From Acholeplasma oculi (GTDB taxonomy: Bacteria; Bacillota_I; Bacilli_A; Acholeplasmatales; Acholeplasmataceae), in the NCBI RefSeq assembly GCF_900166985.1, contig NZ_FUZK01000001.1, forward strand, positions 62,001 to 126,000: a stretch of DNA of 64,000 nucleotides, given 5' to 3'. The number at the start of each line of letters is the position of its first letter. The stretch's first letter is position 1. The notes below the pieces were generated by a model. The model was given only the letters and a program-made list of their open reading frames with translations, was not told the DNA's origin and searched no databases. A program made the translations under genes and the position numbers. Positions 44,084-55,625 of this stretch are shown here, in pieces.

Positions 44084-46634
44084 ATTTAAAAAAGTAGAAG
44101 AGAATCGTTATGACTTTTGGTTAAAGAAAGGTTTTTTTGAATCTGGAAAAGATCAAAGTAAAACACCGTTTACAATCGTTATTCCACCACCTAATGTAAC
44201 GGGTAAATTACATCTAGGACATGCTTGGGATACTGCAATTCAAGATATTATTATCAGACGCAAACGTATGCAAGGATTTGATGCCTTATACTTACCAGGT
44301 ATGGACCATGCAGGTATTGCAACTCAAGCTAAAATTGATGAAAGACTAAAAAACCAAGGTATTTCACGTTATGATTTAGGTCGTGAAAAGTATTTAGAAA
44401 AAGCATGGGAGTGGAAAGAGGAGTATGCTGGTTTTATTAAAGACCAATGGAAAGCATTAGGATTATCTCTTGACTATACCAAAGAGCGCTTTACATTAGA
44501 TCAGCAGTTAAATGATGCAGTTAATCACGTTTTTATTAAACTCTATGAAAAGGGTTGGATTTACCGTGGATATCGCATTATTAATTGGGACTGTGAAGCT
44601 AAAACTGCACTTTCAAATATTGAAGTTGAATATGCAGAAACTGAAGGTAAATTATATCACTTTAGATATCCTTTTACTGATGGGTCAGGTTATATTAAAA
44701 TTGCAACAACAAGACCTGAAACAATGTTTGCAGACCAGGCTTTAATGGTACATCCTGAAGATGAAAGATATAAAGAGTTTGTTGGAAAATCTGTTTATAT
44801 ACCTGGAACTAAAACGTCTATTCCAATTATTCAAGATGATTATGTTGATATGACATTTGGAACTGGTGCTGTAAAAGTAACACCTGCACATGACCCTAAT
44901 GACTATGAAGTTGGTAAAAGACATCAATTGATGATGCCACTTTGTATGAATGATGATGGTACGATGAATGAACTAGCTTTAAAATACCAAGGATTAGATC
45001 GTTTTGAATGTCGAAAATTATTAACGAAGGATTTAACTGAATTAGGTCTTGTTGAAAAGATTGAAACACATATACATCAAGTTGGATACTCTGAACGTAC
45101 AGGTGTTATGGTAGAACCAAGATTATCATTACAATGGTTTGTTGATATGAAGGGTTTAACAGAACAAACACTTAAGAACAACAAAGTAGACTTTGTTCCG
45201 GAAAGATTTAAAAATACATTTGAAAACTGGATGCATAATATACAAGACTGGACAATTTCTAGACAACTTTGGTGGGGACATCGTATTCCTGCTTGGTTTA
45301 GAGGTGATGAAGTTAAAGTTCAAATCGAATCTCCAGGAGATGATTGGAAACAAGATGAAGATGTTTTAGATACTTGGTTTTCAAGTGCTTTATGGCCATT
45401 TTCTACATTAGGATTCCCTGATAAGGAATCCCCACTTTATAAAAGGTATTATCCAACAGATGTGATGGTTACTGGATATGATATTATTTTCTTTTGGGTT
45501 GCTAGAATGATGTTCCAAGGATTAGAATTTACTGGTGTTGATCCATTTAAGAAGGTTTTACTCCATGGACTTATAAGAGATGAACAAGGAAGAAAAATGA
45601 GTAAATCGTTAGGTAATGGTGTTGACCCTATGGATGTGATTGATACGTATGGTTTAGATGCATTAAGATTCTTTATTGTATCGAATTCAGCACCTGGTGC
45701 TGACACTCGATATGATGTTAAAAAAATTGAAGCTAGTTGGAATTTTATTAATAAGTTATGGAATGTAACACGTTTTATTACCTTAAATATTGATGATACA
45801 AGTTTAGTCATTGATGAATCTAATTTAAATCTATTTGATCAATGGATTTTAACTCGTTTATCAGAAACTATTGAACTAGCAGATACGTATTATGAAAGAT
45901 TTGAATTCAATGAAGCAAATAAAGTATTAACTAATTTCATTTGGGATGAGTTTGCATCATGGTACTTAGAACTTTCAAAACTATCTTTACAAGATGAAAA
46001 ATACAATAAAAATACCCAAGCAGTGCTATTATATTGCTTAAAAGATATATTAAAATTATTACATCCTTTTTTACCTTTCGTAACTGAAAAACTGTATATT
46101 GACATATTTAATGAAGAATCTATTATGATTTCATCTTGGCCAACTGCTCAATATCGTTTTGATGTTAAAGATACATTTAAAGAAATTGAAGAAGTTATTA
46201 CAAGGGTTAGAAATTTAAGAAACTCATATAATGTAGCACCTTCCAAACCACTTAATATCGTACTTCAAACAGAAAATCAAGTATTAAAAACTGTATTTGA
46301 GACCTATTCTAATTACTTAACTAAGTTCTTAAATAGTAGTGATTTTAGATTGTTACCGTCCTTTGATGATGAACATTATGTTCTAATTGCAGGAGCAAAC
46401 ATAAACATATTTGTTGAAAAAACTGGTTTAATTGATATTGAACAAGAAATCATGAACCTCAATCGACAAAAAGAAAAGCTAGAAAAAGAAATTGAACGAT
46501 CAGAGGCGTTACTAAATAACGAGAACTTTACGAAAAAAGCACCAAAAGAAAAATTAGCTGCAGAAGAGGAAAAATATACACTCTATAAGAAACAATATAT
46601 GGATGTATTAGAAATGTTAAAAAAATATGTTTAA
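44055..46634 (+). CDS. valS: Valyl-tRNA synthetase
   Basis: ATG 44055 is chosen: AAAAGGAG lies upstream and the class-typical start is MKIELNPKYEFKKVEENRY. The 859-residue class I synthetase has PPPNVTGKLHLGHAWD (HIGH), the editing domain (TTRPETMFADQALMVHP), KMSKS in GRKMSKSLGNGVDPMD, the anticodon-binding domain and a C-terminal coiled coil (MNLNRQKEKLEKEIERSEAL). It is controlled by the valine T-box upstream and overlaps folC by 8 bases. Confidence 0.96.
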   Translation: MKIELNPKYEFKKVEENRYDFWLKKGFFESGKDQSKTPFTIVIPPPNVTGKLHLGHAWDTAIQDIIIRRKRMQGFDALYLPGMDHAGIATQAKIDERLKNQGISRYDLGREKYLEKAWEWKEEYAGFIKDQWKALGLSLDYTKERFTLDQQLNDAVNHVFIKLYEKGWIYRGYRIINWDCEAKTALSNIEVEYAETEGKLYHFRYPFTDGSGYIKIATTRPETMFADQALMVHPEDERYKEFVGKSVYIPGTKTSIPIIQDDYVDMTFGTGAVKVTPAHDPNDYEVGKRHQLMMPLCMNDDGTMNELALKYQGLDRFECRKLLTKDLTELGLVEKIETHIHQVGYSERTGVMVEPRLSLQWFVDMKGLTEQTLKNNKVDFVPERFKNTFENWMHNIQDWTISRQLWWGHRIPAWFRGDEVKVQIESPGDDWKQDEDVLDTWFSSALWPFSTLGFPDKESPLYKRYYPTDVMVTGYDIIFFWVARMMFQGLEFTGVDPFKKVLLHGLIRDEQGRKMSKSLGNGVDPMDVIDTYGLDALRFFIVSNSAPGADTRYDVKKIEASWNFINKLWNVTRFITLNIDDTSLVIDESNLNLFDQWILTRLSETIELADTYYERFEFNEANKVLTNFIWDEFASWYLELSKLSLQDEKYNKNTQAVLLYCLKDILKLLHPFLPFVTEKLYIDIFNEESIMISSWPTAQYRFDVKDTFKEIEEVITRVRNLRNSYNVAPSKPLNIVLQTENQVLKTVFETYSNYLTKFLNSSDFRLLPSFDDEHYVLIAGANINIFVEKTGLIDIEQEIMNLNRQKEKLEKEIERSEALLNNENFTKKAPKEKLAAEEEKYTLYKKQYMDVLEMLKKYV

Positions 46635-47862
46635 TCTTTTGAAAGATGCAATCCATTGGATTGAAACACGAACAAAATTTAGACCTAAGACAAGTTTAGA
46701 TTACATTGATAATGCATTAAAAATGATGAATGTTAATCTAGACTTGATTAAAAAAATACATGTTACCGGAACCAATGGTAAAGGTTCTGTCTCAATGTAT
46801 TTAACACATATTTTTAAATTTAACGGGTATAAGGTGGGAACATTTATCTCACCTTATCTCATGCGTTTTAATGAGCGTATTAAAATCAATGGTCAAGACA
46901 TTGATGATGATTCACTACTTCAATTAATCAATAAAATATTTACTTTCAATGAAGTGTATCATGAAAAAACAGGTCAATCACTTTCATTTTTTGAATTAAT
47001 GACATTAATGTCTATTCAAATGTTTTCGGATGAAAAAGTAGATTTAATGATTATGGAAGTTGGTATTGGTGGATTACTCGATGCAACAAACATTTTAAAC
47101 TATGATGCATCTGTCATTACAAACATCGGATTTGACCACATGAAACAGTTGGGAAACACTTTAGAAGAAATATCATTTAATAAACTAGGTATTGTTAAAA
47201 AACATAATCATCTATTTACGACTGTTGATTCAAAATTGCATGATTATTTTAAAAATTATGTAGATAAAAAGGAAGCAACCGTAAAATTTATAGATGAAAC
47301 TGAAGTTAAAATTGTTAATCACTATCCTAATATCATTAAATATAAAGGTATAACCTATGAACTTGGAATATTAGGAAATTATCAAGCATTAAATGCTGCA
47401 TTAGCTATTGAAGTTTCAAAATTCATTGACCCAAGTATTCAAGATGATGATATTTTAAAAGGATTAAAATATACGGTTTATCCTGGACGCTTAGAAGAAG
47501 TATTACCAGAAATTTTTATTGATGGTGCACATAACTCACATGCTATAGAAGCACTTATAAAAACTTTACAACAAACATTTAATCGTAAAAAAATACATGT
47601 ACTATTTAGTGCACTTGCAGATAAAGAACCCAAAAATATGTTAGATTTACTTGCACCACATGTAGAATCCATCTATGTTACTGGATTTGATGATCCTCGA
47701 TATCAATCTTTACATGATTTAGGATACGCTTTTGAAGCGGATGCTTATCAAGCATTAAAAACACTCATTCAAACAAAAAATAATGGTGATATTATACTGA
47801 TTACAGGAAGTCTACATTTTATTGGATATATCAAAAATGATATATTACCAAAATTAAGTTAG
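46627..47862 (+). CDS. folC: Folylpolyglutamate synthase/dihydrofolate synthase
   Basis: The 411-residue Mur-ligase-family enzyme adds glutamate to folates. The ATP loop is VTGTNGKGSVSMYL; further blocks are GTFISPYLMRFNERIKING, MEVGIGGLLDATNIL, ITNIGFDHMKQLGNTLEEIS and FIDGAHNSHA. It overlaps the valS stop by 8 bases. In this operon its expression would follow the valine T-box, a pairing also seen in Bacilli (valS-folC). Confidence 0.92.
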   Translation: MFNLLKDAIHWIETRTKFRPKTSLDYIDNALKMMNVNLDLIKKIHVTGTNGKGSVSMYLTHIFKFNGYKVGTFISPYLMRFNERIKINGQDIDDDSLLQLINKIFTFNEVYHEKTGQSLSFFELMTLMSIQMFSDEKVDLMIMEVGIGGLLDATNILNYDASVITNIGFDHMKQLGNTLEEISFNKLGIVKKHNHLFTTVDSKLHDYFKNYVDKKEATVKFIDETEVKIVNHYPNIIKYKGITYELGILGNYQALNAALAIEVSKFIDPSIQDDDILKGLKYTVYPGRLEEVLPEIFIDGAHNSHAIEALIKTLQQTFNRKKIHVLFSALADKEPKNMLDLLAPHVESIYVTGFDDPRYQSLHDLGYAFEADAYQALKTLIQTKNNGDIILITGSLHFIGYIKNDILPKLS

Positions 47863-47871
47863 GAGTTTGAT

Positions 47872-48654
47872 ATGTTAATTAATCAAGTTATGTTATATAC
47901 AGAAACACATCCAGTCGATCATGCTTTAGGAACTGTGGTTATAACCCATGGTATTGCATTACACTCACTATATTATCGACGTCTAGCAAAACTTATCAAT
48001 CAAAGTGGATATCAAGTTTTATTATATGATGTTAGAGGTCATGGTAAATCTCAAGGTAAAAGAGGCGATATTGATGATATTAAGACCTTTATTGAAGATT
48101 TAAATCAAATTATTATTCAAATAAAGAAAGATACATCAAAACCAGTTTACCTATTAGGTCATTCGATGGGTGGTGTCATTAGTAAGTATTATGCAGCAAC
48201 TTATGATAATTATGATGGACTTATTGTTATGTCCTCACCGAACTCTGTGAAAAAACTAGGTGTTTTACAATGGTTACCAATGTTTTTAGTAGGAAATATC
48301 CGTATTAAGACAAACTTCCAGGATTCAAGACTTTCTAACTTGCCACCAGATGAAAATGTTGAACCATATGCTTTAAAGAGTTTTACCATAAGATTGATTA
48401 TCAATGTTTTAAAAAAAGGGTTAAAGTATATAAGAAAAAATATTTCTAGAATTCAAAAACCTGTACTTACTATACATGGTTCAGACGATCAATTAGTATC
48501 CATTGATGAATCCATATCATTTGATAAAAGTTTGAAAAATGAACATCACAAGTTTGTTTCTATACAAGGTGGGTATCATAATTTAAATCATGATACAGTG
48601 ACTGATGATGTAGGGAAAGTCATTGGCCAGTGGCTCAATCAATTAGAAAAATAA
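47872..48654 (+). CDS. Alpha/beta hydrolase, monoacylglycerol lipase/lysophospholipase-like
   Basis: The 260-residue protein has VITHGIALHSLYYRRLAKLI, the DVRGHGKSQGKRG motif typical of lysophospholipase/monoglyceride lipase relatives (Hydrolase_4), nucleophile Ser in LLGHSMGGVIS, Asp in IHGSDDQLVS and His in IQGGYHNLNHD. It follows folC by 10 bases and may belong to the same operon. Membrane-lipid turnover is a reasonable but unproven role. Confidence 0.87.
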   Translation: MLINQVMLYTETHPVDHALGTVVITHGIALHSLYYRRLAKLINQSGYQVLLYDVRGHGKSQGKRGDIDDIKTFIEDLNQIIIQIKKDTSKPVYLLGHSMGGVISKYYAATYDNYDGLIVMSSPNSVKKLGVLQWLPMFLVGNIRIKTNFQDSRLSNLPPDENVEPYALKSFTIRLIINVLKKGLKYIRKNISRIQKPVLTIHGSDDQLVSIDESISFDKSLKNEHHKFVSIQGGYHNLNHDTVTDDVGKVIGQWLNQLEK

Positions 48655-48663
48655 CATAAAATA

Positions 48664-48698
48664 AAGGGTAGAACATTTAAAGTGTTCTACCCTTATTT
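48664..48698. terminator. Bidirectional terminator
   Basis: AAGGGTAGAACA and TGTTCTACCCTT pair across a 7-nt loop, with A-rich and T-rich flanks. It separates the + strand folC/hydrolase unit from the convergent minus-strand HAAS gene. Confidence 0.87.
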
Positions 48699-48715
48699 CA
48701 TTTTTAATGATAGGA

Positions 48716-49726
48716 TTAGCGGTTTTTAAAGTATTTAATCCATCGACTCATATATTCAATCATTTCGAAGAAAACGATTAAACCGATGACGAGATAAAGT
48801 ATACCATATGTATAAGTTTCAACAGAAGTTACATCTAAATTAAATAGTAATGCAAATTCAGGAATAAAGTTTGGATGAATTAGATTTGGTAATAATAATA
48901 TAACAATACTCATGATGGTTGCTATAAACTCCAAGATTGTTTCAGTTAATAATGAATGGAATGTTTCTTTACCTTTGTAGAATTTAAATAGGAAATTAAT
49001 AACTATAAATACGTTAAACATTGCAATATTTATAACGAAATAAATATAATAATCTGGATTGAAGAAAGCAGTAATAAATTCTCCATTTTGATAGATTCCT
49101 ATTTGATTAAAGAAAGCTAGGAATAATCCACTAAATAACAATGAGAAGAATAGTTGGAATAAAAATCCAATCATCATAACGACTCTAGAATCTTCTTTTT
49201 TGTTTTCGATATCTTTAGGTACTTCATTTAAATCACTAGTTTTCCAGTTTTTAAGTTTTTCATCAATGGACTTTCTAACTTCTGGTAGTTGATAGGCCCA
49301 AAAAACTAGTGTAGTGATTGCAAATGCAAACATTAAGAAGCTGTATATATTTTCGAAGAAGTTTGCAAATAATGTACCAATAATTGATGTTGGTTCGTTC
49401 ATATTAAATGTTGTTAAAGCTTGAATGACAGATACTAAAACTGCAAGCATCGAAAAGGTGATAAGTACGAATTTTAATATCGTTATATAATCTTGATAGA
49501 ATACAGGTTCAACAACATGTTTTGGACTTTCCTGATATTGAAAAGCAACGTGTATGGGGTTACCGATTTTATGAAGTACAACTTCTAAATCTAATTCAGT
49601 TGGATTTTCATAGTCTGATAACATATCCAATATACTGGATTCCAATTCTTTTTTAATTTCTTGACGTTGATCTTTAGGGCAACGTCTAATGACTGCGTAT
49701 ACATATTTATCAATTGTTTTTTGCAT
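48716..49726 (-). CDS. HAAS-domain membrane protein linked to PadR
   Basis: The 336-residue protein begins with a HAAS-type helical domain (DKYVYAVIRRCPKDQRQEIKKE, then LDLEVVLHKIGNPIHVAFQY), followed by about six membrane segments. HAAS proteins are typically encoded next to PadR-type regulators and are suspected to relay signals to them or to membrane partners. It lies 11 bases after the PadR gene and is transcribed with it. Its precise role is unknown. Confidence 0.82.
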   Translation of the reverse strand: MQKTIDKYVYAVIRRCPKDQRQEIKKELESSILDMLSDYENPTELDLEVVLHKIGNPIHVAFQYQESPKHVVEPVFYQDYITILKFVLITFSMLAVLVSVIQALTTFNMNEPTSIIGTLFANFFENIYSFLMFAFAITTLVFWAYQLPEVRKSIDEKLKNWKTSDLNEVPKDIENKKEDSRVVMMIGFLFQLFFSLLFSGLFLAFFNQIGIYQNGEFITAFFNPDYYIYFVINIAMFNVFIVINFLFKFYKGKETFHSLLTETILEFIATIMSIVILLLPNLIHPNFIPEFALLFNLDVTSVETYTYGILYLVIGLIVFFEMIEYMSRWIKYFKNR

Positions 49727-49737
49727 ATTTGTTCCTC

Positions 49738-50058
49738 CTAGAACAATACTTTCATTTCATCATTGAGTTTTAACCACTCACTTTTTAATGATTTTAATAC
49801 ATCTAAACCATTCTCGCTTAATTCGTAAAACTTTCTGGGTCTACTTTCTGTTGTATCCCAATTTGAAACTAATAGCTTTTGTTCCTCCAGCCTTCTTAAT
49901 AAAGGATAAAGTGTTCCTGCTTCGATTTGAAGACCTTTAGATGTCAGTTCTGACAGTAGCGAATAACCATACTGTGGTTTTTTAAGTGCATCCAAAACAA
50001 ACAAAAGTTGTGTGCCACGTCTTAATTCAATAATTAAATTATTAACTATATTCTCCAT
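49738..50058 (-). CDS. PadR-family transcriptional regulator
   Basis: The 106-residue protein is a winged-helix PadR regulator: LRRGTQLLFVLDALKKPQYGYSLLSEL, EAGTLYPLLRRLEEQKLL, then SRPRKFYELSENG. It heads a two-gene minus-strand operon with the HAAS membrane protein. An inverted repeat TGTATG-A-CATACA lies between its -35 and -10 boxes, so autorepression is likely. AGGAGG precedes the start. Confidence 0.9.
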   Translation of the reverse strand: MENIVNNLIIELRRGTQLLFVLDALKKPQYGYSLLSELTSKGLQIEAGTLYPLLRRLEEQKLLVSNWDTTESRPRKFYELSENGLDVLKSLKSEWLKLNDEMKVLF

Positions 50059-50078
50059 TTCTTTCCTCCTACATTTTT

Positions 50079-50108
50079 ATTATACTGTATGACATACAAT
50101 ATTGTCAA
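50079..50108 (-). promoter_or_regulatory. Promoter of the padR-HAAS operon with operator-like repeat
   Basis: On the minus strand TTGACA (50108-50103) and TATAAT (50084-50079) are 18 bp apart. TGTATGACATACA (50086-50098), a 6-bp inverted repeat, fills the spacer, as expected for PadR autorepression. Confidence 0.65.
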
Positions 50109-50120
50109 ATAAAAAACATT

Positions 50121-50148
50121 AAAAAAATAAACACCTTTCGATGTTTAT
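50121..50148 (-). terminator. Terminator after plsY
   Basis: On the minus strand ATAAACA, loop TCGAAAGG, TGTTTAT, then a T run (50127-50121). Confidence 0.7.
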
Positions 50149-50153
50149 CATTT

Positions 50154-50837
50154 TTACTTATTTTTTTTCTTTTGACCAATCTTGTTTTCAGTACCATTTA
50201 ACAGTCTAACGAAATTTTTCTTATGCATATAGATGATAAGAAGAACAATAATGGATAGCACCGTAAGGTTAATACTTTGAGATTGATAATTGAGTATTAA
50301 ATGCTGTGAAGGTATCCATAATTCTGGGATGAGTACTGCAATCCACATAAACACACCAACTAAGAAGGATGCTACAACCGATCCGATAGACACATATTTT
50401 GTAGAGAATGCTACAATGAAGAATATTGCGATACCGGATAAACCAACGATAGGGTTAATTGCAATTACTGCACCAACTCCGGTAGCAACTGCCTTCCCAC
50501 CTTTAAAACCAATATAAATCGATTTGATATGACCTATTGCTGCAAAAGCTCCATAAAGTATAGATATATCATAAATATCGACTAAATTGAGTTCTTGATA
50601 CCCTAGAACATATCGAATGATAATAATTGGTAACGCACCTTTGAAACAATCAAGTAAAAATGTTGGAATACCATATTTAAGTCCAAGTACACGAATAACA
50701 TTTGTTGAACCGACATTTTTACTTCCATGTTCTCTAATATCAATGTTTTTAAATACTTTAGGTATGATATAACCAAATGGAATCGCACCAATTAAGTATG
50801 AAGCAAGTAAAGCTAAAGTTATATATAAGAATTGCAT
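50154..50837 (-). CDS. plsY: Glycerol-3-phosphate acyltransferase PlsY
   Basis: The 227-residue membrane enzyme transfers an acyl group from acyl-phosphate to glycerol-3-phosphate, the first step of phospholipid synthesis. Family motifs are YLIGAIPFGYIIPKVF, REHGSKNVGSTNVIRVLG, GGKAVATGVGAV and the late charged tail. It is slightly longer than average and has about six membrane segments. It is divergent from hrcA. AGGTGG lies upstream of the start. Confidence 0.94.
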   Translation of the reverse strand: MQFLYITLALLASYLIGAIPFGYIIPKVFKNIDIREHGSKNVGSTNVIRVLGLKYGIPTFLLDCFKGALPIIIIRYVLGYQELNLVDIYDISILYGAFAAIGHIKSIYIGFKGGKAVATGVGAVIAINPIVGLSGIAIFFIVAFSTKYVSIGSVVASFLVGVFMWIAVLIPELWIPSQHLILNYQSQSINLTVLSIIVLLIIYMHKKNFVRLLNGTENKIGQKKKNK

Positions 50838-50947
50838 ATTTCCACCTCGTTAACGATTATAGCATATTTTATTAAAATATTGAAGCGCTAAACACCATCT
50901 CAATTCACAAAAGAAATTGAAAAATATGTGATGATAGCACATAAGTG

Positions 50948-50976
50948 TTGACAGTGCCATTTTTTTGTTATACAAT
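50948..50976 (+). promoter_or_regulatory. Promoter of the hrcA heat-shock operon
   Basis: TTGACA at 50948-50953 and TACAAT at 50971-50976 with the ideal 17-bp spacer, directly followed by CIRCE. Confidence 0.8.
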
Positions 50977-50980
50977 AATG

Positions 50981-51007
50981 TTGGCACTGAATTGATACGA
51001 GTGCTAA
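50981..51007 (+). promoter_or_regulatory. CIRCE element, HrcA operator
   Basis: TTGGCACTG, 9 bp, GAGTGCTAA. The right arm is a perfect CIRCE half; the left arm differs from TTAGCACTC at two positions. It lies between the -10 box and the hrcA ribosome site, so HrcA represses its own operon until heat occupies the chaperones. Confidence 0.88.
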
Positions 51008-51020
51008 AGGGTGGGAAGTC

Positions 51021-52043
51021 ATGATTTCGTCAAGACAAAAACTGATCTTAAAAGCTATAGTTGATATATTTTCAGAAACTGCAGAACCAGTGGGCTCTAA
51101 AGTTTTAATGGATTTGCCATATTTGAATTACTCATCAGCTACGCTTCGATATGATATGGCTACACTTGAAGAAATGGGATTCTTAGAAAAAACCCATACA
51201 TCATCGGGTAGAGTACCATCTGAAAAAGGTTATAGATATTATGTCGATCATTTAGTTACTAGAGATTCTGATGTGGTTCGCGTATTTCCAATGATAGATG
51301 AAATATTCAATAGAAATTCATTTACTAGGGAAACTACAATAAAAGAAGCATTAAAACTCTTAACTGAGCTTACAAATTATACTGCTGTGGCGGTTGGACC
51401 AGATGTATTACAATCTAAAATTAAAAAAGTAGATTTCATTCCACTGGGTTTAACTGATGCAGTTGTACTTATAGTAACCGACAGAGGCCATGTTCAGCAT
51501 CAACAAATACATATCAAAGATGGAATGAGTATTAATGACTTAAAAGAAGTAATTAAGACTTTAGATGATTTATTGCAAAATAGATTATTAAGTGATGCAA
51601 TTAAGATATTAAAAGAAGAATATGCGGCAAGTGAACTCAATCAATTTATGGACTACCAGGCTCAAATCATTGATTCATTTATTCAAGCATTCTCTAAATT
51701 TGCATCGGATTCATTCTATTTATCTGGTATGACAAATGTATTTGAACAACCAGAGTTTAATAATCTGGATCATATTAAGAGGTTTATAGATATGATGGAT
51801 CGACGTGAGATTATAAAACTCATTGGTACTGAAGAGGGTTTAACGGTTCGTTTTGGTAGTGATATGCAAATTAAACCATTAAATCAAATGACTGTAGTTT
51901 CAATACCTTATCGCATTAATGAAAACGAATCTGGAACTATCGCATTATTAGGACCAACACGTATGGCATATCAAAAAGTAATACCACTACTTGAGTATAT
52001 TGCTGCAAATCTGGCAAAATTATATAAAGATGAAAAGGAGTAA
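51021..52043 (+). CDS. hrcA: Heat-inducible transcription repressor HrcA
   Basis: The 340-residue repressor opens with the HrcA winged helix ([28 protein letters not shown] as pattern; residues 3-30), [20 protein letters not shown] and [18 protein letters not shown]. The C-terminal block [31 protein letters not shown] is typical (positions about 293-323). It binds CIRCE at 50981 and probably the CIRCE-like site before lon. First gene of hrcA-grpE-dnaK-dnaJ. Confidence 0.96.
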   Translation: MISSRQKLILKAIVDIFSETAEPVGSKVLMDLPYLNYSSATLRYDMATLEEMGFLEKTHTSSGRVPSEKGYRYYVDHLVTRDSDVVRVFPMIDEIFNRNSFTRETTIKEALKLLTELTNYTAVAVGPDVLQSKIKKVDFIPLGLTDAVVLIVTDRGHVQHQQIHIKDGMSINDLKEVIKTLDDLLQNRLLSDAIKILKEEYAASELNQFMDYQAQIIDSFIQAFSKFASDSFYLSGMTNVFEQPEFNNLDHIKRFIDMMDRREIIKLIGTEEGLTVRFGSDMQIKPLNQMTVVSIPYRINENESGTIALLGPTRMAYQKVIPLLEYIAANLAKLYKDEKE

Positions 52044-52050
52044 TGCAGTT

Positions 52051-54406
<2,356 letters not shown>

Positions 54407-54410
54407 TTTT

Positions 54411-54436
54411 AGATAGGAAAGGCAACTTTCCTATTT
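54411..54436 (+). terminator. Hairpin between dnaK and dnaJ, possible attenuator
   Basis: TAGGAAAG, tetraloop GCAA (GNRA type), CTTTCCTA, followed by TTTAACTT. The T run is interrupted, so it is likely a weak terminator or a processing or stability hairpin that lowers dnaJ relative to dnaK. Confidence 0.5.
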
Positions 54437-54459
54437 AACTTGAAAAAGGATTAGATATT

Positions 54460-55569
54460 ATGGCAGAAAAAAGAGACTATTATGAGGTCCTTGGACTCGC
54501 AAAGGGTGCAACGGCTGACGAGATAAAAAAAGCTTATAGAAAGCTTGCAAAGAAATACCACCCAGACGTATCAGAGGAAAAAGATGCAGAGGCTAAATTT
54601 AAGGAAGTTCAAGAAGCATATGATGTTTTAAACGACCCTCAAAAGAAAGCTCAATACGACCAATTTGGTCATGCAGGTGCAAACGGTGGTGATCCATTCG
54701 GTGGATTCGGTGGTTTTAGCGGCGGCTTCGGTGGGTTCGATGACATCATCAATTCCTTTTTCGGTGGATCTAGAAGACAATCTCGTGAGCGTAATGAAGG
54801 TGAAGACATCAATCTTAGAATGACGATTGACTTTATGGAAGCAGTTTTAGGTACTAAGAAACCGATTGAGGTTGATATTACTGAAGATTGTGGTCATTGT
54901 CATGGAAGCGGTGCTGAAAGTTCTAAAGACATACATACGTGTTCTAAATGTCATGGAACAGGTTATGTAAATGTTGAACAAAGAACTATGTTTGGTACGA
55001 TGCGTTCACAACAAGCTTGTCCTACATGTGGTGGAAAAGGTCAAACAATTGATAATAAATGTCATGTTTGTAGCGGAGCTGGCCGTGTTCGTACGAAAAA
55101 ATCCGTGGATGTTAAAATTCCTGCAGGCGTTGATAATGATATGACACTTCGAGTACCAGGATATGGACACGGCGGACGTAAAGGCGCGGAATCCGGTGAT
55201 TTATACATAACATTTAGAGTTAAACCTCACAAAATTTATAAACGACAAGCTAATGACATTATTTTAGATGTTCCAATTACATTCACCCAAGCTGCTTTAG
55301 GAGACAAAGTTGAAGTTCCAACCATCCATGGTAAAGTTGAATTAACCATTCCTAGCGGTATTCAATCAGGCACTCAATTAAAACTTAAAGATAAAGGTAC
55401 ATCCGATGTAAGAACAGGCAAAAAAGGTGATCAAATTGTCAATGTTATTGTTGAAACACCTAAGAGTCTTTCATCAGAAGAAAAGAAATTATTTGAACAA
55501 TTAAAGAGTTTAGATGCTACTAAGAAAAAATCAACATGGGATAAATTTAAAGAATTCTTTACAAATTAA
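54460..55569 (+). CDS. dnaJ: Chaperone DnaJ (Hsp40)
   Basis: The 369-residue protein has the full type I layout: J-domain with HPD (KKYHPDVS), a Gly/Phe-rich linker (GGFGGFSGGFGGFDD), four zinc-finger repeats (CGHCHGSG, CSKCHGTG, CPTCGGKG, CHVCSGAG) and the C-terminal substrate domains. All eight zinc cysteines are present. It stimulates the DnaK ATPase and follows dnaK by 53 bases, with a hairpin between them. Confidence 0.97.
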   Translation: MAEKRDYYEVLGLAKGATADEIKKAYRKLAKKYHPDVSEEKDAEAKFKEVQEAYDVLNDPQKKAQYDQFGHAGANGGDPFGGFGGFSGGFGGFDDIINSFFGGSRRQSRERNEGEDINLRMTIDFMEAVLGTKKPIEVDITEDCGHCHGSGAESSKDIHTCSKCHGTGYVNVEQRTMFGTMRSQQACPTCGGKGQTIDNKCHVCSGAGRVRTKKSVDVKIPAGVDNDMTLRVPGYGHGGRKGAESGDLYITFRVKPHKIYKRQANDIILDVPITFTQAALGDKVEVPTIHGKVELTIPSGIQSGTQLKLKDKGTSDVRTGKKGDQIVNVIVETPKSLSSEEKKLFEQLKSLDATKKKSTWDKFKEFFTN

Positions 55570-55589
55570 GAGGATATTCCTCTTTTTTG
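55568..55589 (+). terminator. Terminator after dnaJ
   Basis: AAGAGGA and TCCTCTT with a 3-nt loop, followed by TTTTG, starting at the dnaJ stop codon. Confidence 0.8.
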
Positions 55590-55625
55590 TTTTATAATAG
55601 TAATTACGAACGGAGGTATTATAAG

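Noticed and set aside
45449-45811. 120-codon minus-strand open frame inside valS
   Set aside because: Antisense to the KMSKS region of valS; no independent support.
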